Notes under the pieces: model-generated
Seen by the model: the letters and a program-made list of their open reading frames with translations, nothing else
The model's database searches: none
What the model was told of the DNA's origin: nothing
DNA from: Thraustochytrium sp. TN22
Lineage: Eukaryota > Sar > Bigyra > Thraustochytrida > Thraustochytriidae
DNA length: 64,000 bases
Assembly: GCA_013306675.1 (NCBI GenBank)
Contig: JABLUY010000169.1
Location: 1-64,000 of the forward strand
Reading direction: 5' to 3'
Program-made: the position numbers and the translations under genes
In this document: positions 9,747 through 22,628 of the stretch, piece by piece
Numbering within the stretch: the stretch's first letter is position 1
How the letters are laid out: each line of letters opens with the position of its first letter

Positions 9747-12700
9747 TCAAAGAAAGGCGGCCCAGCCAGAGTACATGGAAAGGAGCTTGAGCGGGTCCGT
9801 GGCCTCCTGGATGAGGCGGTGGACGTGGCCTTGGACAGACATGGGGAGGATGTCGAAGATTTGGTCATTGTCGGGGTGGTCAGCGGCCTTGCGCTCGCGC
9901 ACGATGCCGTCGAGGCGTTCGGAGATGGCCGAGAGCTTGTCCTGGGCGGCGCGGCGGCCCGAGTCGGTCTCGGAGGCGGCGGCGGCCGCCGCGGCGGCAC
10001 TGCCGCCCCCTTGCGTCTGCTTGGTGCGGCGCCACTCCACAAGCGGATCCACAACAAAGGCCTCAAGCACGCTCATGAGCATGGGCTTGTGCGCACGCAG
10101 CACCTGAAGGCAGACCTCGGCGTTGGTGCGGAAGCCGCCCTCGGCGCCGCCCAGGTCCATGCCGTCCACCATCTGCGGCGAGAGCCGGAACGGGACGATC
10201 TCTGGAATCTGCAGCGAGAGCCCCTTGTCGAAGAGGCAGTCAAAGTCCACGTGCACGCACTCGCCCGTGTTCGCATTGATGAGCACGTTCTCGGCGTGAC
10301 GGTCGCCCAGGCCCACGATGTGGCCCACCATGGACCACGCGCTGCAGGACCGCGTGAAGCGGGAGCGCGCCTCGAGCCAGGTCTCCGGCTCGGCGAACCG
10401 GTTGATGAACCACCGGTGCAGCAGCGGCGGGAAGTCCTTGCGGATGCTGCTCTCCCACTTGCGCACCTTCTCCTCGGCGCAAAGCCGCGACCGCTGCAAA
10501 TTCTCCTGCTCCATGCGCGCCTCCTTGAGCGTCACCATGAGCGCCGACCGCACACCCTCCTCGGCGTACACGCGCTGCACCACGTGCCGCAGCGCCGCTG
10601 TGTTCTCCACCCACTCCAGCAGCCCGCAGTTCTCGTTCAGGCACACCACCGCGTACGTGCGCAGCTGCAGCTTTCTCCGCCGCGCCTGCGGGTCGCGCTG
10701 GAACAGCCGGTTCACCACTGTATTGAACTCCATCATGCGCGAGTCCTTGCGCAGGTCGCCGCGCTCCTCATTCTTGCACAGAAAGTTGAATTGCGACCCG
10801 TCGTTACCGTGCACGCGGATCTTCTTCGGCGCCGCCTTGGACGACATGATGTCTGCCGACGGGTGCAGCCCGGTCATCATCGGGCACCGCCGCCCAAACA
10901 CCTGCGGCGCCGACCGTGAGCTCGGGCCCGCGCCGTTGGCGCCGGATCCAGACGCGCCATCCGCGCTCGTCACGCTGCTCGCCAGACTCGAGGTCTCTGC
11001 GCCGCCGCCGCCGCCGCGCGCGCCGCCCGCCTCCGAGGCGCCACCAGCTCCCAGTCCGGCTCCCACTCCCGCTCCCGCTCCCGCTCCCGCTCCCGGACCA
11101 CGGCCGCTAGAGCCGGCGGCCGCGCGCAACCGGTACTTCGCCTTGGCGGCCACCGGCAGCGTCGCCGTCAGCGCCGTCTGCGTCGGCACCACCAGGTTGC
11201 AGCGCAACAGCCGCCGCCGCAGCTTGTCCACGCTCACGCCATTCAGACGGTCAATGTCCAGCCGCGTCTCCACCGCCGCGCGCCGCCGCGCGCCGCCCTC
11301 GCCCACGCGCGTGTCGCGTACCACGCGCGGCTTGTACCGGGCGATCTCCACCAGTACGTCAAAGACAAACGAGACGTTCTGGTACTGCGACTTCATCGTC
11401 AGCTCGTACCGGTCGCCCGACGCGAGGCGCACCCAGTCCTGCGCCGTCGACGACGACTCCATCAGCTCAAAGCACACCTCGCGCGCGCGCTCACTGCGGT
11501 CGTGCGACTTGGTCGACTTCGCCACCGCCATAATGTGCCAGAACGCCTGCGCAGGATATGCCTCCGCAATGCGCTTCAGTAGCACCTTGGTCAGCTCCCA
11601 CACCTCCGCGTCCTTGACGCCCAGCCGGGACACCAGCTGCGGCAGCGCCGTGTACCACACGTACGGCGGCAGCCGCGAGCTCAGGCTCTTCACCTGCGCG
11701 TTCATGCGCGCGAAAACGTGCGCCACCGTCGGCGGTCCGCCATTCGAGCTGCGCGCTGCGTCCGCCGCCTCGCGGCCACGCCCGCCGCGTCGCAGCAGCA
11801 AGGACGCCGCCTGCTGCGCGCGGGCGCGGGACCCAGACCCGCTGCTTTGCGACGCCCGGCCCTTGCCGCCGCCGCCGCCGCCGCCGCCGCCGCTCCCGCT
11901 GCCGCCGCCGCCGCCGCTCCCGCCACCGCCGCCCTCCTCCTGCTCGCGCTGGGCCTGCACCAGCGGGTGCAGCTGCTCCGCCTTGGCATACCACAGCGTC
12001 AGGAGCCGCGGCAGCGACTCGTGAATGTGCTCGTAGCTGCCGTGCTCCAGGGACCGCCCATACTCACGGATGATCATGCGCAGCAGCGCCTGGCTGTCGC
12101 GCGACAAGAACTGGGCGGCGGTCGGCATCGCCAACGCCGACCCAATCCCGCCGCGCCCCCCTCTCCCGCCATGCGCGCCGCTCCCGCTCCCGCTCCCGCT
12201 GCCACTGCCACTGCCGTTCACACGGCCGTCGCCGCCGCCGCCGCCTGCCGCTTCTGCCGCCTCATTCTGCTCCATGCGCTGCATCAGGTACTCGTAGAAG
12301 CGCGCCAGGTGGTAGTGGCCGCGTTGCCAGTCCGGGCGCTGCGCCAGCACGCTCTTGTACCGGCGCACGATGATCTCGCTCATGCCCTGACCCGACTCCA
12401 CCATGAGGTTGGTCGCCATCAGCAAGGATTTGGCCCGCGTCTTGCGCAGCATGTCCGGCGCCTTGAGCGAGGCGCGCTCCAACTCCTCAAGCTCCGCCTG
12501 GACGGGCTCCAGCACCTGGAGCGCCTGGTGCAGGGCCGCAGCGCCGCCCTGCAGACCTAGCACCGCGCCGCCCTGGCCGGCCAGCGCCGCGTTCGCCGCC
12601 GTGCTGCCCTGGAGGAAGAGCTCCGCCTTTTGCAGCTTTGCCTTGAGCTGCGCCACCTCCGCCTCTTCCTTGCTGCTCTCAAAAATGCGCTTGTCACCCG

Positions 12701-15700
12701 AGTCGGGCCGCGCCGTCGTCACCAGCTCCGCAGCACACTCGTGCACGCGCTGCAGCGACTCCAGGCAGCTGCGCCGGTCCTCCGCCTGCCGCGCCGTCTT
12801 GGCCAGCGACAGCCACCCTCGCATCTCCTCGGCGCGCAGCCCGGCCAGCTGCAGCACCACGCGACGCATCTCGTACAGCTCCCGCCGCATCTCCACGGAC
12901 GGCGTCGTGATCTTGAACCGGTCCTCCCACCCGCGCTCGCGCAGTCGCCCGCGGATGTGCGCGCGCGAGGCCGCCAAGTCAAAGGCCGACGCCGGCCCCG
13001 CCGCCGGCGTCGGCGTGGCATCCTGCGCCTGCGCCACCGCCCCGATCACGCCGCGACTGCGGTGCCGCTTCGCCAGCTGCACCACGTCCCACCCGGTCGA
13101 CGCGAGCTCCGTCAGCGCCTGCAGCCGAAGCAGCAGCGGATACACGCGACCGTACGACTCCGTGCTCACCGCCGACACGTACTCCATGATCTGCAGCTTC
13201 GCGCGGTCCACCTGGTCCGCAAACCGCCGCTGCAGCGTCTGCTCACGCCCGTGCTCCAGCTGCGTCGACGAGTGCGCCAGGGTCAGCATCGCCTGCGCCA
13301 CCGCGTCCGTGTACGTGTTGCCCATGTTGCCCGGCCCCGAATTCAGCAGGAGCACCTCCAGGTCCGCCTCACTCGCGCGCTCGCCCAGGTGCTCGCGCTC
13401 GCGTTGCAGGACGCGCTCGAGCTCGTCCCACCGCGCCAGCCGCCAGAGCGCCTCCTTGCAGAATGGCCGCGCCGCCACGAACGCCTCGTCCTGCGCCACG
13501 TGCCGGTCCGCGTCGCCTACAGAGACCAGCAGGTCCAGGTGTTCCAGCCGCCGCAGACAGCTCAGTTGGCCCTGGTAGAGCTGCATGCGCCGCGCGGCCA
13601 CCTGCGCGTCCGCGTGGCTCGCGCCACCCGTGGCGGCGTCCGACGATTCGTCGCCACGCGCGCGCTTCACCACGGCTCCAGCTGTTTCCGTCATGATGGC
13701 GTCCGTGTCCACCTTGCTCGCGCCGCGCAGGCCGTCCAGCATGCGCTCGTAGCACGCCACCGCCTCGTCCCAGCGCCCGGCGAACTCCAGCTCGAAGACG
13801 CGCTCCAGCAGCGTCGGTTGCCCGCCGTCGCCCGGGTGCGTGCCGGCGGGCGCCTCCAGCTCCGCGTTCTTGATCCGCTGCCCGTTCCCCTGCGGCTGGC
13901 CGCCGCGGCTGCCGCGCAGCGCGCGGCGGGCCAGAGTCGCCGCGGAGGTCGACGAAGAGGACGCTGGCGACTTGGGCTGCCATTGCGACACCGTGCGCGC
14001 AGTGCGGTTCAGCTCGTACCCGGTCCCGGGCCCGCCGTCGTGCCGCGCGCGCATGGCGATCACGCTCAACAGACCGTCCGGATCCTGCTCCAGCGCCGCG
14101 TAGATGCGGTGCAGAAAGGTCAGCTCGTCCCGCTCAAACTGCACCTGGCACGTCGTGAGCCAGGCGCCCGGCGACACGCCTCCGCCCAGCGGGTCATACG
14201 CGTGTGTCTTGCGCATGTGCGTCTCCATGTACCGGAGCGCGCGCGCCACAGCGCCGCACCGGTACGCCGCCTCGGCGAGGCAGCGCATCGGAATGGCGCG
14301 CAGCAGCTCCGCCACGAATCGCTTGCTGCTAAAGTCGCCCAGGTACTCGGGCAGCGACCGCGACGCGCTGCTTGACCGCGATGGCGCGGACTCCACCGAG
14401 GCGCGCGCCCGCTGGCTGGCGCTCAGAATCTTCATCGCCTTGTTCCACGATGCCAGTCGGTCCAGCACTGAGAACATCGCGTGCGCGTTACGCCGAATGC
14501 GCCCCGACACGTCGCGCTTCGCCTGGGCGCGCATGGCGCTGTTTTGCGTCTCCCTCGACGCCTGCGACGAGAGCGTCTGGCTCGACGGCAGCGCCTCGTG
14601 CCCGAGCCCGCCCGGGGCGGAGGCGGTCGCGGTCGCCACCGCGCCGCCGGCCTTCGCGCCGCCGGCCTCCCCCGCCTCTGCCTCCGCCGACCGCGCGAGC
14701 CACTGCGCGTCCTCCTCCGCGTCCTCGTCCCCCGGGCACGTCTCGCCGCGCCAGGTATCGCGCAAGACCTCCATGATCTCGCGCCGCACCTCCGAAGCGA
14801 GCGCCGCGCTCTCGCGACCCTCGTCGCCGCCGTGCATGCCGTAGTGGTGCAGCACATTCTGCACCTCGTACGGCAGCAAAAACAGGAGCAGGCCCGTCGC
14901 GCTGTGGTAGTTGCGCAGCACGCGCAGCGCCAAGAAAATGTCCTTTTGGTCGCCAGCGCAGTGCGTGCTCAAGTACGCGAACCAGTCGCCCACCGACACC
15001 TCAAAGGCCACCTCCGGCCCAAAGAAACACTTTCCGCCGCGCGCCTGCGGCTTGGGCGTCATGCCGGCATCATTGACAAACGTGTAGTTGGTCTCCCAGA
15101 ACGGCCGCACGATGTCAAGTGTGGAGGCGCCTAGAAGCGCGCCCAGGGTCCGCCCGCTCGTCGCCGGCGACGCCGCACTGACCTGCGAGTCATCCTTGGT
15201 GGTCTCCCCAGCCTTGGCCTTGTCCGGCCGAGGTTCATCCAGCTCGTAGCCCTTCTTGCGGAAGTACCGCAGAAGCTCTTGGATCGCCATGCTCACCTGG
15301 CGGTGCGAGTTCGGGTCTGGCGCCGCGTGCAGCGCATCTACCAGATACGTTTGGATCAGATACACGACCAGCTCATCGTTGCCCATGTCCAGCGACAGCT
15401 GCTTCGCGCCTCGCTCGCGCTCGCGCAGAGGACCCTCACGGGCGCCCACGAGCGCCTGCTGCACCACCTCCAGGTCGAGGCGCGACGGGTCAATGGCGCC
15501 CAGCTCGCCCAGGCAGTTGCCACACGCGAGACGCATCTCGCGCGTCGCGCGTCGCGCCGAGTGCGCGCCGCCCTGCGCGCCGCCCGCGGCGTCAGAGCGG
15601 CTCAGTCGAAGCAGCGTGCCCACCAGCTCCGAGAGGAGCTGCATCACGGCGCCCTTGCGGTCGTTCTCATTCGAGTCCAGCTCCAATTCGTCCTGCGCGC

Positions 15701-18700
15701 GCCGCTCGGCCCACGGAACAATCGACTTGTCCAAAAGAACCTTGTGCAGATTCGACACGTTCTCTGCGATCACGGCGCGCAGCTCGCTCAGTGCCAACAG
15801 CCGCACGTTGTGCGACTCGTGCTGGATCAGCTTCACCAGCTGCCGCATGCGGTCCAGCAGCGTCGTGCGCCCGCGCTCCTTCTCCAGGACTCCGCGTACG
15901 CCCGCCAGCGCCGGGTGCCGTCGCGGCAGCAGCTCGTCAATGTCCGCAAAGACAGCGCGCAGCCGCTTGCGCTTCGCCACGACAAGGTCCTCCAGAATGC
16001 CCACCGCGCGCCGCTGCACCTCCGCCTCGCCAGGGCCCGGCTCCTGCTCCGCGCCGTCCGATGCCTGCAGGCAAGGAAGCAAGGAGGCGACCACGTTGCT
16101 CAGGTTCTCGCGCAGCGCCGTGCTGCTCAGGAGCTCCACCAGCTTGCCCATGAGGTCGCACGCGCACAGCTGGATGTTCGTGTCGTTTGCCTGCAACGCC
16201 GCCTTCACGGTCGGCAAGACCTTGATCAGGAGGGCGTCCTGCTGGCCCCCGAGCATGCCCAGCAGGTGCTGCGCGCACCGCAGCGCGTGGCACCGCTCTT
16301 GGCCCGGCCGCCACGCCTCGTCAATGCACTCCGAGAGCGCGCTCATCATGAACATGAACTCGTTGCGCAAAAAGGTCGACAGCTGGCCCGCGAGTGCAAC
16401 CGAGCTGGACTTGAGCTGCATCACCTCCTCCACCAGCTCCGACTGCGACACCTTATCCTTCTTTGTAGCAGCATTCTTCACCCCGTCTTCCTCCGGCAAC
16501 CCATCGCCGTCGCCGCCGCTGCTGCTGCCGCCGCCGCTAACGCCTCTGCTGAGACTCGTCTCGAGCACGCTCGAGGTCGCACCCTCTTTCGCGGGGCTGT
16601 CGTCCGAAAACCCCGCCAGGAGCTCTAGCATGCGCTGGGCAACCTCATCCGGCTTGCCTGCGACGTCCACCATGCGAAAGGCCGCGCGACGCAGAATCTT
16701 CTTGCGGCATAGCCGAAAGATCTCGCGCGGCCGGATCTTGCACAGCTTGACGATGCGCGACCAAGCCTCCCGCCCGGACTGTGTCTTGTTGTGGCTGCCG
16801 CCGCTGCCACGGACATGCGCAGTCTTCCCGACCTCGTCGTCCTCGCCGTCGTCCTCGTCATCCTCGGAGGAAGACCGTATCATGTCCATGGCCAGCAGCT
16901 CCACAAGGTCGATGATCCAGGCATCGTCATTCTCGATGAGCAGATGCCGCACAACCTCCTCGCGGTCCTGCGTCGGGTCGGGCGGAAGCTGGTAAAGGCG
17001 GCAGGCGATCTGATAGAGTACCGGCACGTTCATGTCCCGCAGCAGCAGCTCTGGCAAGACATCCGGCAGGCACTCGCGCACGAAGCAGCTAAGAAAGTGC
17101 GCCCGCGAGGCCGCCTCGAGGTCCACGCCGCTCTCATCCTGGCCCGACCATGCCTCGGAGCGCGGCGCGCGCGCCGGCTCCGCCACGTCCATGGGCCCCG
17201 TCTGACTCAGGTCGCCCACGATACTGGCCGCGTTGGCCGTCGAGTACTCGAACACGCTAAAGAGGAGCTCCTCGAGCGCCTCGGGCGCCTGCTTTACCAT
17301 TGACTCAGACAGCAACATGATGAAGAGCTGCGGATAGAGCGTCTTGCGGATCGACGCGAAGAGACTGCGAATCGCCACGCCCCACGGCACGCTGCCGCCC
17401 TTGGCGTCCCGCGTAAAGCCATGCACGGCGGCCATCCGGCGGAATTGCTCCACCACGACGCGCTTGAGGCTCTCGGCGGCGTCCAGCTGCGCGGACATGA
17501 CGCCCTCGTCTGCCAGGCCGGGACCGGACTTGCTCCCGAGGTCGAGCGCCCCCTTCATGTCGTTGGCACCGTCATCATCGTCATCATCATCCGCCGCCGC
17601 GGACGCCGCTGGCACGGCGGCGTCCTCGGGCTCGCTACGAGCCTGGCGGCTGCGCTGCATCTCGTGCGCCCGCACGACGTTATTCGCCCAGGAAATGGCA
17701 AAGGCGTATCGTACTGTGAGCATGAGCAGCGCCCAGCTCAGTAGATTGAGGCCCAGGTCGTGGTGGCCCACGCGGTAGCTCGCGTCCGCGGTGCAGCCGA
17801 TGCTGCCCATGGCCACCACGAGCGCGTGCGTGGCCGGCGCCGCGCGGTCCTGACGGTCCAGGACGCCCTGCTGCAGCTGGCGCGCCTGCGCCGCCTGCTT
17901 CTTGCCGACCAGCTTGCGCAGCAGCCGCATGAAGAGACTCACGTTCTCCGTCTGCTCATTCTCGCCGAAGATGGCGCGAAGAATATCACACCGGCCCGGC
18001 GCAGTCTCCGATATGTGGCGCATCTGGGACGCGGGGCCCGGCGGGAGCACGGCGAGCGGGGCTGGGGACGACAAGGAGGAGGACAAGGAGGAGGAGGAGG
18101 AGGAAGAGGACGGGCCCGAGGGCACCGCAGAGCCGCGCAGCGGGTCGAGGAACTGCAAGCCGCCGCCGCAGCCCTCGACAAAGACGGAGATCTCCTCAGC
18201 GATGGCGCTGCGCACGCGGCCGTCTGCGTCCTCCAGCAGGCGCAGCAGGCGACTCAGCATGTCGCCAAATTGGCTCTCGAGCAGAGGCGTCTCCATACCC
18301 TGGCAGGCGCCCACGTGCGCGACGCGCCGAAAAATGTCCACGCTGCACTTGACCATGGCGACGCGCGCCTGCGAGCCGACGCCCGCCTCGAAGAGCGCCG
18401 TCTGAAAGACACTGTACAGCCAGGGCTTGAAGAGTCGGATCGTGCCGCGCACGTCTCCCAGCGCGCGCGGCACGGTCACGCGCCCGTGGCACGAGCACTC
18501 GAAAGCGCCTTCCTCCGGGACCACCTCGAGCGGGTCCGCCACGGGCAGGCGACAAATCTCCGCCACCGTCGCGGTGCACGCCTCAAGCGCCTCGTCCGAG
18601 GTGCTCTGCGTCATCCACGTGCCGAGCTTCACCAGGAAGCCGCGCAGCGTATGCAGCGCGGCCTCTTCACTGGGCTGCGACGGCCCGCCTTGTGACCAGT

Positions 18701-19141
18701 GCGACGACTGCTGGGAGCTCTGCGACAGGCCCTGGCTATGGTGTCGCGAGAGCTGCTCGCAATAGATGGCGAGGGGCTCCTCGCGCAGGCCGAAATTGGC
18801 GATCAGATCAGGCAGCTGCACGATGGCCCGCAAGCGGCTCGCCTCGGCGCCGCTGAGCAGGCGCGCTCCGAAGACGGCCGTGCAGCGCTTGCGCAGGTCC
18901 GTCGCGTCCGCAGCCGCCGCCCCCGGGGCAAATTTCGAGAAGAACCACGACGTTGGAAAGCTACCAGCGAGCACCACGAAGCGCTCCTCAAGCGGGAGCC
19001 CGAGCGCGCTGGCCAGGCCGTGTCTGACGAGCCGCACGCCCTTGGTGGCCCGTGCCTGTGGATTATGCGCCCTCCCGGCCGCCGAAGCCGTCGTTGCCGA
19101 TGTCACCGTCGTCAGCATCGTCGTCGCAGTGGATGTTGCCG

Positions 19142-19173
<32 letters not shown>

Positions 19174-21167
19174 ATCACCCCCGCCGCGGGGATCCACTCC
19201 TCGCGGGTAAAGATGTAGCGCGTGTGGGCTGCGGCCCGGCACAGCGGCTCGTGCTCAAGACCACGGGCGTCGCCACGCAATTTGAGCGTGTGTAGCATGG
19301 CTGAGACGGTGAGGCCCACGTCGACAGCCACGGTCATGAGGAAGGTCTTGGCGCGTGCGTCCTGCAGGTCCGTGCGCACGAGGCCCAGGACGTCCGCGGC
19401 GCGGCGGCACGCGTCGCGAACGCACGTCGCGGTCGCGCTCACCTGCAGCTTGGACTGCGCCAGGGCCTGGACGAGCACAGAAGCGCAGGCGACGGGGAGG
19501 CGCTGCTTTTCCACAGGTGCCAGGGCGTCCACGAGCGCCGCGCGCGATGTGAGCCAGCGCACCGCGTCGAGAACCGCATCACGCGCCACGGGTTGCAGCG
19601 GTCCGTCGCGCCTCGTCGAAGGGTTTGCGCGCTTGCGCTTGCCAGCGATGGCGATGGCGGGGCGACCACGGTCGGAGCTGACGGGCTCGTTGCCCAGAAA
19701 GATGGCGTCCAAAGTCTCCTCGAGGCTCGTGTCGTCGCGGCGCGCTTGCTCCAGGACGACAGCGTCGATGCCACGTGCTAGGAGACGAGCTAGGCTCGCG
19801 TGCAGCGAGGGGTCGAGCAAGACGCCCTGGTGTGCGAGGGGCGCCAGCACCCGGATCCAGCTCACATCCCGCGCGAGTTGCGGCTCGACGGCCTCCACGC
19901 AGAGCCGAAGGTACGGCATGGCGGAGAGCGCCGCCGTGTCGGAGCCCGCGGTTGCCTGATGCGGCTGCGCGTGCGGCAGCAGCAGCTCGCGCAGCGTCTC
20001 GGCACAGAGCGAGGCCTCGTCCGCGCCCAGCGCCTCAGCCGGGACACCGTCCACGGCGCTGGCGAGCGCGACCCAGGACGCCCGGCTCACGATGCGGTTG
20101 CGCGCCCAGGCGCGGCCCACCTCGAGGAGCTGGGTGCGCATGGAGGTCGCCAGCACGGGCGCCACAGAAAGGCAGCCGCGCATGGTATCGCCGCCCGCGG
20201 CGCAGAGTGACGCGATGATGTGCAGCTGGCCCGGCGTGAGCTGGCCACGCGGGAGGACTTGCCATGTGAGGAGCGCAAGCCTGCTGCACAGGCTCTCGCT
20301 AAGCTGGGAGAAGCTCGGCGCCGCCGAGGCAACGCTGGCGAAGCGCAACGCAAGCTTGCCGGCCAGGTGGTTTGCCTGCACCTTGGCGTGCCAGCGCGCC
20401 TCGCGCGTGTCGAGGCGCAGATGCAGGCGCGCCTCGGGCTTGAGCGAGGCGGCCTCTGAGAGGCGCACGAAGCAGTCGATCGAAGGCGGCATCTCGTCCT
20501 CCGAGACACTGAGCGCTTCAATGAGTCCCCTGGCGTCCTCCAGCAAGAGCATCAGGTGTCGCATGTTGCCCTCGGCCAGCACATCCGCAGTGCCGAGCAA
20601 GCTGTCCCATAGCAAACCCTCCAGGCCAGACGCGCTCACCGAGGGGTGAATGAGTAGGCCTGCTAGGCGCAGGAGCGGGCTCAGCACGGTCTTGACGTCG
20701 CCGTAGTCGAAGACGGCCCGTGCGTGCGGGCAGAAGCTGCCGGCGAGCAACACCTGTAGCAGCTCGAGAGCTGGCTGCAGCAGATTGTCGGCGGACAGCT
20801 CGTGCTGACTCTGCGCGGCCTGCGACTGCCTCTTCGCCTCCACAGCGAGATACAGCGCGCCCTCCGTGACCGAGTGCTGCAAGAGCTTGCCCATGATGCC
20901 CCGCAGCTTGGCCAGCATGCGCTGGCACTTCTCGTCCTCCTCGGTGCCTGACAGCGACGAGGTCGTCCTCCGCGTCAGCGTCGACGGCGACATGGCCGCC
21001 ATGGCCGCCGAGGACGAGGCCCCGGACGCCATGGACGACGACCGCGCCCCTAGCGCCGCTCCGCCCGCCTCAGCGGCCTCGGCCTGGTGTTCCCGCGCAT
21101 CGTGCCGCCGCCGGTGCGCCGCGGTCTCCTCCAGCAGCCCGCGCAGCAGGTCCTGCAGCGACGACAT
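9747..21167 (-). CDS. ATR: ATR/Mec1-type PI3K-related checkpoint kinase, very large and intronless
   Basis: A serine/threonine kinase of the PIKK family. ATR senses RPA-coated single-stranded DNA through ATRIP and signals replication stress. Seen in the sequence: a long helical-repeat N-terminus, a FAT-like region (residues ~2200-3150), then the kinase domain from ~3445 (PKKIRVHGNDGSQF, LRKDSRMMEFN, RTYAVVCLNENCGLLEWV). The catalytic loop is GLGDRHAENVL and the metal-binding motif is VDFDCLFDKG. The FATC ends GHVHRLIQEATD...GWAAFL at the stop codon. LRKDSRMMEFN and the EIVPFRL stretch match ATR rather than ATM or TOR. About 3806 residues from ATG 21167 (MSSLQDL) is far longer than human ATR (2644). 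Much of the excess is Gly/Ser/Ala-rich insertions. An upstream in-frame ATG at 21275 adds an Arg-rich 36 residues that look like UTR. No intron is needed. Confidence 0.95.
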
Positions 21168-22628
21168 GCGCCCGCGCCGCCCGCGCCGCCCGCGCCCCGC
21201 GCGCCCTGCGCGAGCGCGAGCGCGCCGCGGAGCGCTTTGCAGTTTGAACGCGCCGCGCCGCGCCGCGCCTCGCATCCGCGTTGCCTTGGCGGGAGCGCCG
21301 GTGGTGTCGCGGATCCTCCGCCATGTCCATCACCTAACGGCGGCCACGCACGCCGCCGCCGGCCGAGACCCTCAGGCTCTGCCGGTGAAGCCTCGCGCAG
21401 GACCCTGGACGTGCTGCGCAGCGTTGGACTTGGCTGATCGTATCCTTAGTTGTCTCTCCACCGGGACGAAGGTTGCGCCTTGCATCTGTCGTCAGTGCTT
21501 GGTGGTTCAAGAAGACGAAGACTACTTCAACTTGAAGGGCCTGGCAGACGTGCTGGTGACCAAGAAACGCAAACCTGCCACTCTGGCTCCGGCGAGGTCG
21601 TCGCAACGCGTCGCAACGCGTCGCAACCCGCTCACAGTCAGTGCATTCACGAGGGCGTGTGCACGGGAACGAAGCGCGTGGGGCGCCACTTGCGCGCCAC
21701 TTGGCGCGCCGTTCGCGATCACGAAGTTAGCTCTGCGGATGCACTTCGTAAGAAGACTGGGACACCGGTTGCAACGTCGCAAACTCCTTGCGCTTTTTCG
21801 TTAGCGAAAGGCCTCGCGCGGTACCGGTACACCAGCATCTACAGTTGCAAAGTCCTTATGAGAGTTATGGGTAGGAGAGATACTTGGTGGCCTTCTAACA
21901 AACGAAAAAGAGCCCCGCCCCTCGTCCACCGAAGTGGAATGAGAGGTCGGGGCGAGAAAAGGTTGTGGTTGAGCGAACGCTGCTGCTCGTTGCTCTACTG
22001 CCTTCTCGCTTGCTATGATCCTCGCTCTCCGGCGATTCAGATCTGCTCGCGGTCTGGCATTGCTCGCTCGGCGAGCTGGCTGCGGCGTCTTGGACTCCGC
22101 GCCATGCGTTGATCTTGAACTCTTGTCCTAGATCCATTTTGTCAAACATTTTGATCGTTGACTACCAGGATCCCGCGCCGCAGCTGTTGTTCTCGCTCCG
22201 CCCGCGCCGGTCGAGGTCGTCTAAGAACTTACCGATGTGTGTGACCTCAGCGCGAGCGTGCTTACAACAGACTGCCGGCGGGTCTCATCTCGACCGTGGG
22301 CTCTTGGCCCTCGTCGACGTGATTGACTAGCCGCCATCCTCCCAACAAGTCCTGACAGTCTGCACCACAGCAAGATCGATTTCGACAATGCAGACGATCA
22401 GGAGCCTGACGCCTCCCTGCGTCGCATGTCTTCACGCACAGCAGAACACTAACTTTTAGCTAACACGTCCTCTGCTGCGCTAGCCTAGCACGCCGACGAT
22501 CACGGTGCTGACGCACGGCACGATGTCGTATGCACTGGGCTACTACGTAACCCTGGAGTTGATTGTCGGGGACGCTCGCGGCTCGCGCTGGCGCAGAACA
22601 GGATCTGGAGAACTAACTCTACGACCCC
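21168..22628. other. Divergent intergenic region, ATR and SDR promoters
   Basis: About 1.4 kb between the ATR start (minus) and the first exon of the SDR gene (plus). From about 21440 to 22630 the base composition is visibly less GC-rich than the genes, with no array repeats. Several 60-220 codon frames exist but show no recognisable domain. AACTTGAAG occurs at 21529-21537. Confidence 0.55.

Noticed and set aside
20866-21804. Plus-strand frame antisense to the ATR 5' end and extending to 21804, with a fairly protein-like stretch (QEDEDYFNLKGLADVLVTKK)
   Set aside because: The first half is a shadow of ATR and the second has no recognised domain or ATG; a relic is possible but unsupported.
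21450-22112. 220-codon frame between ATR and the SDR gene
   Set aside because: No domain, mixed composition and no splice signals; not supported as a gene.
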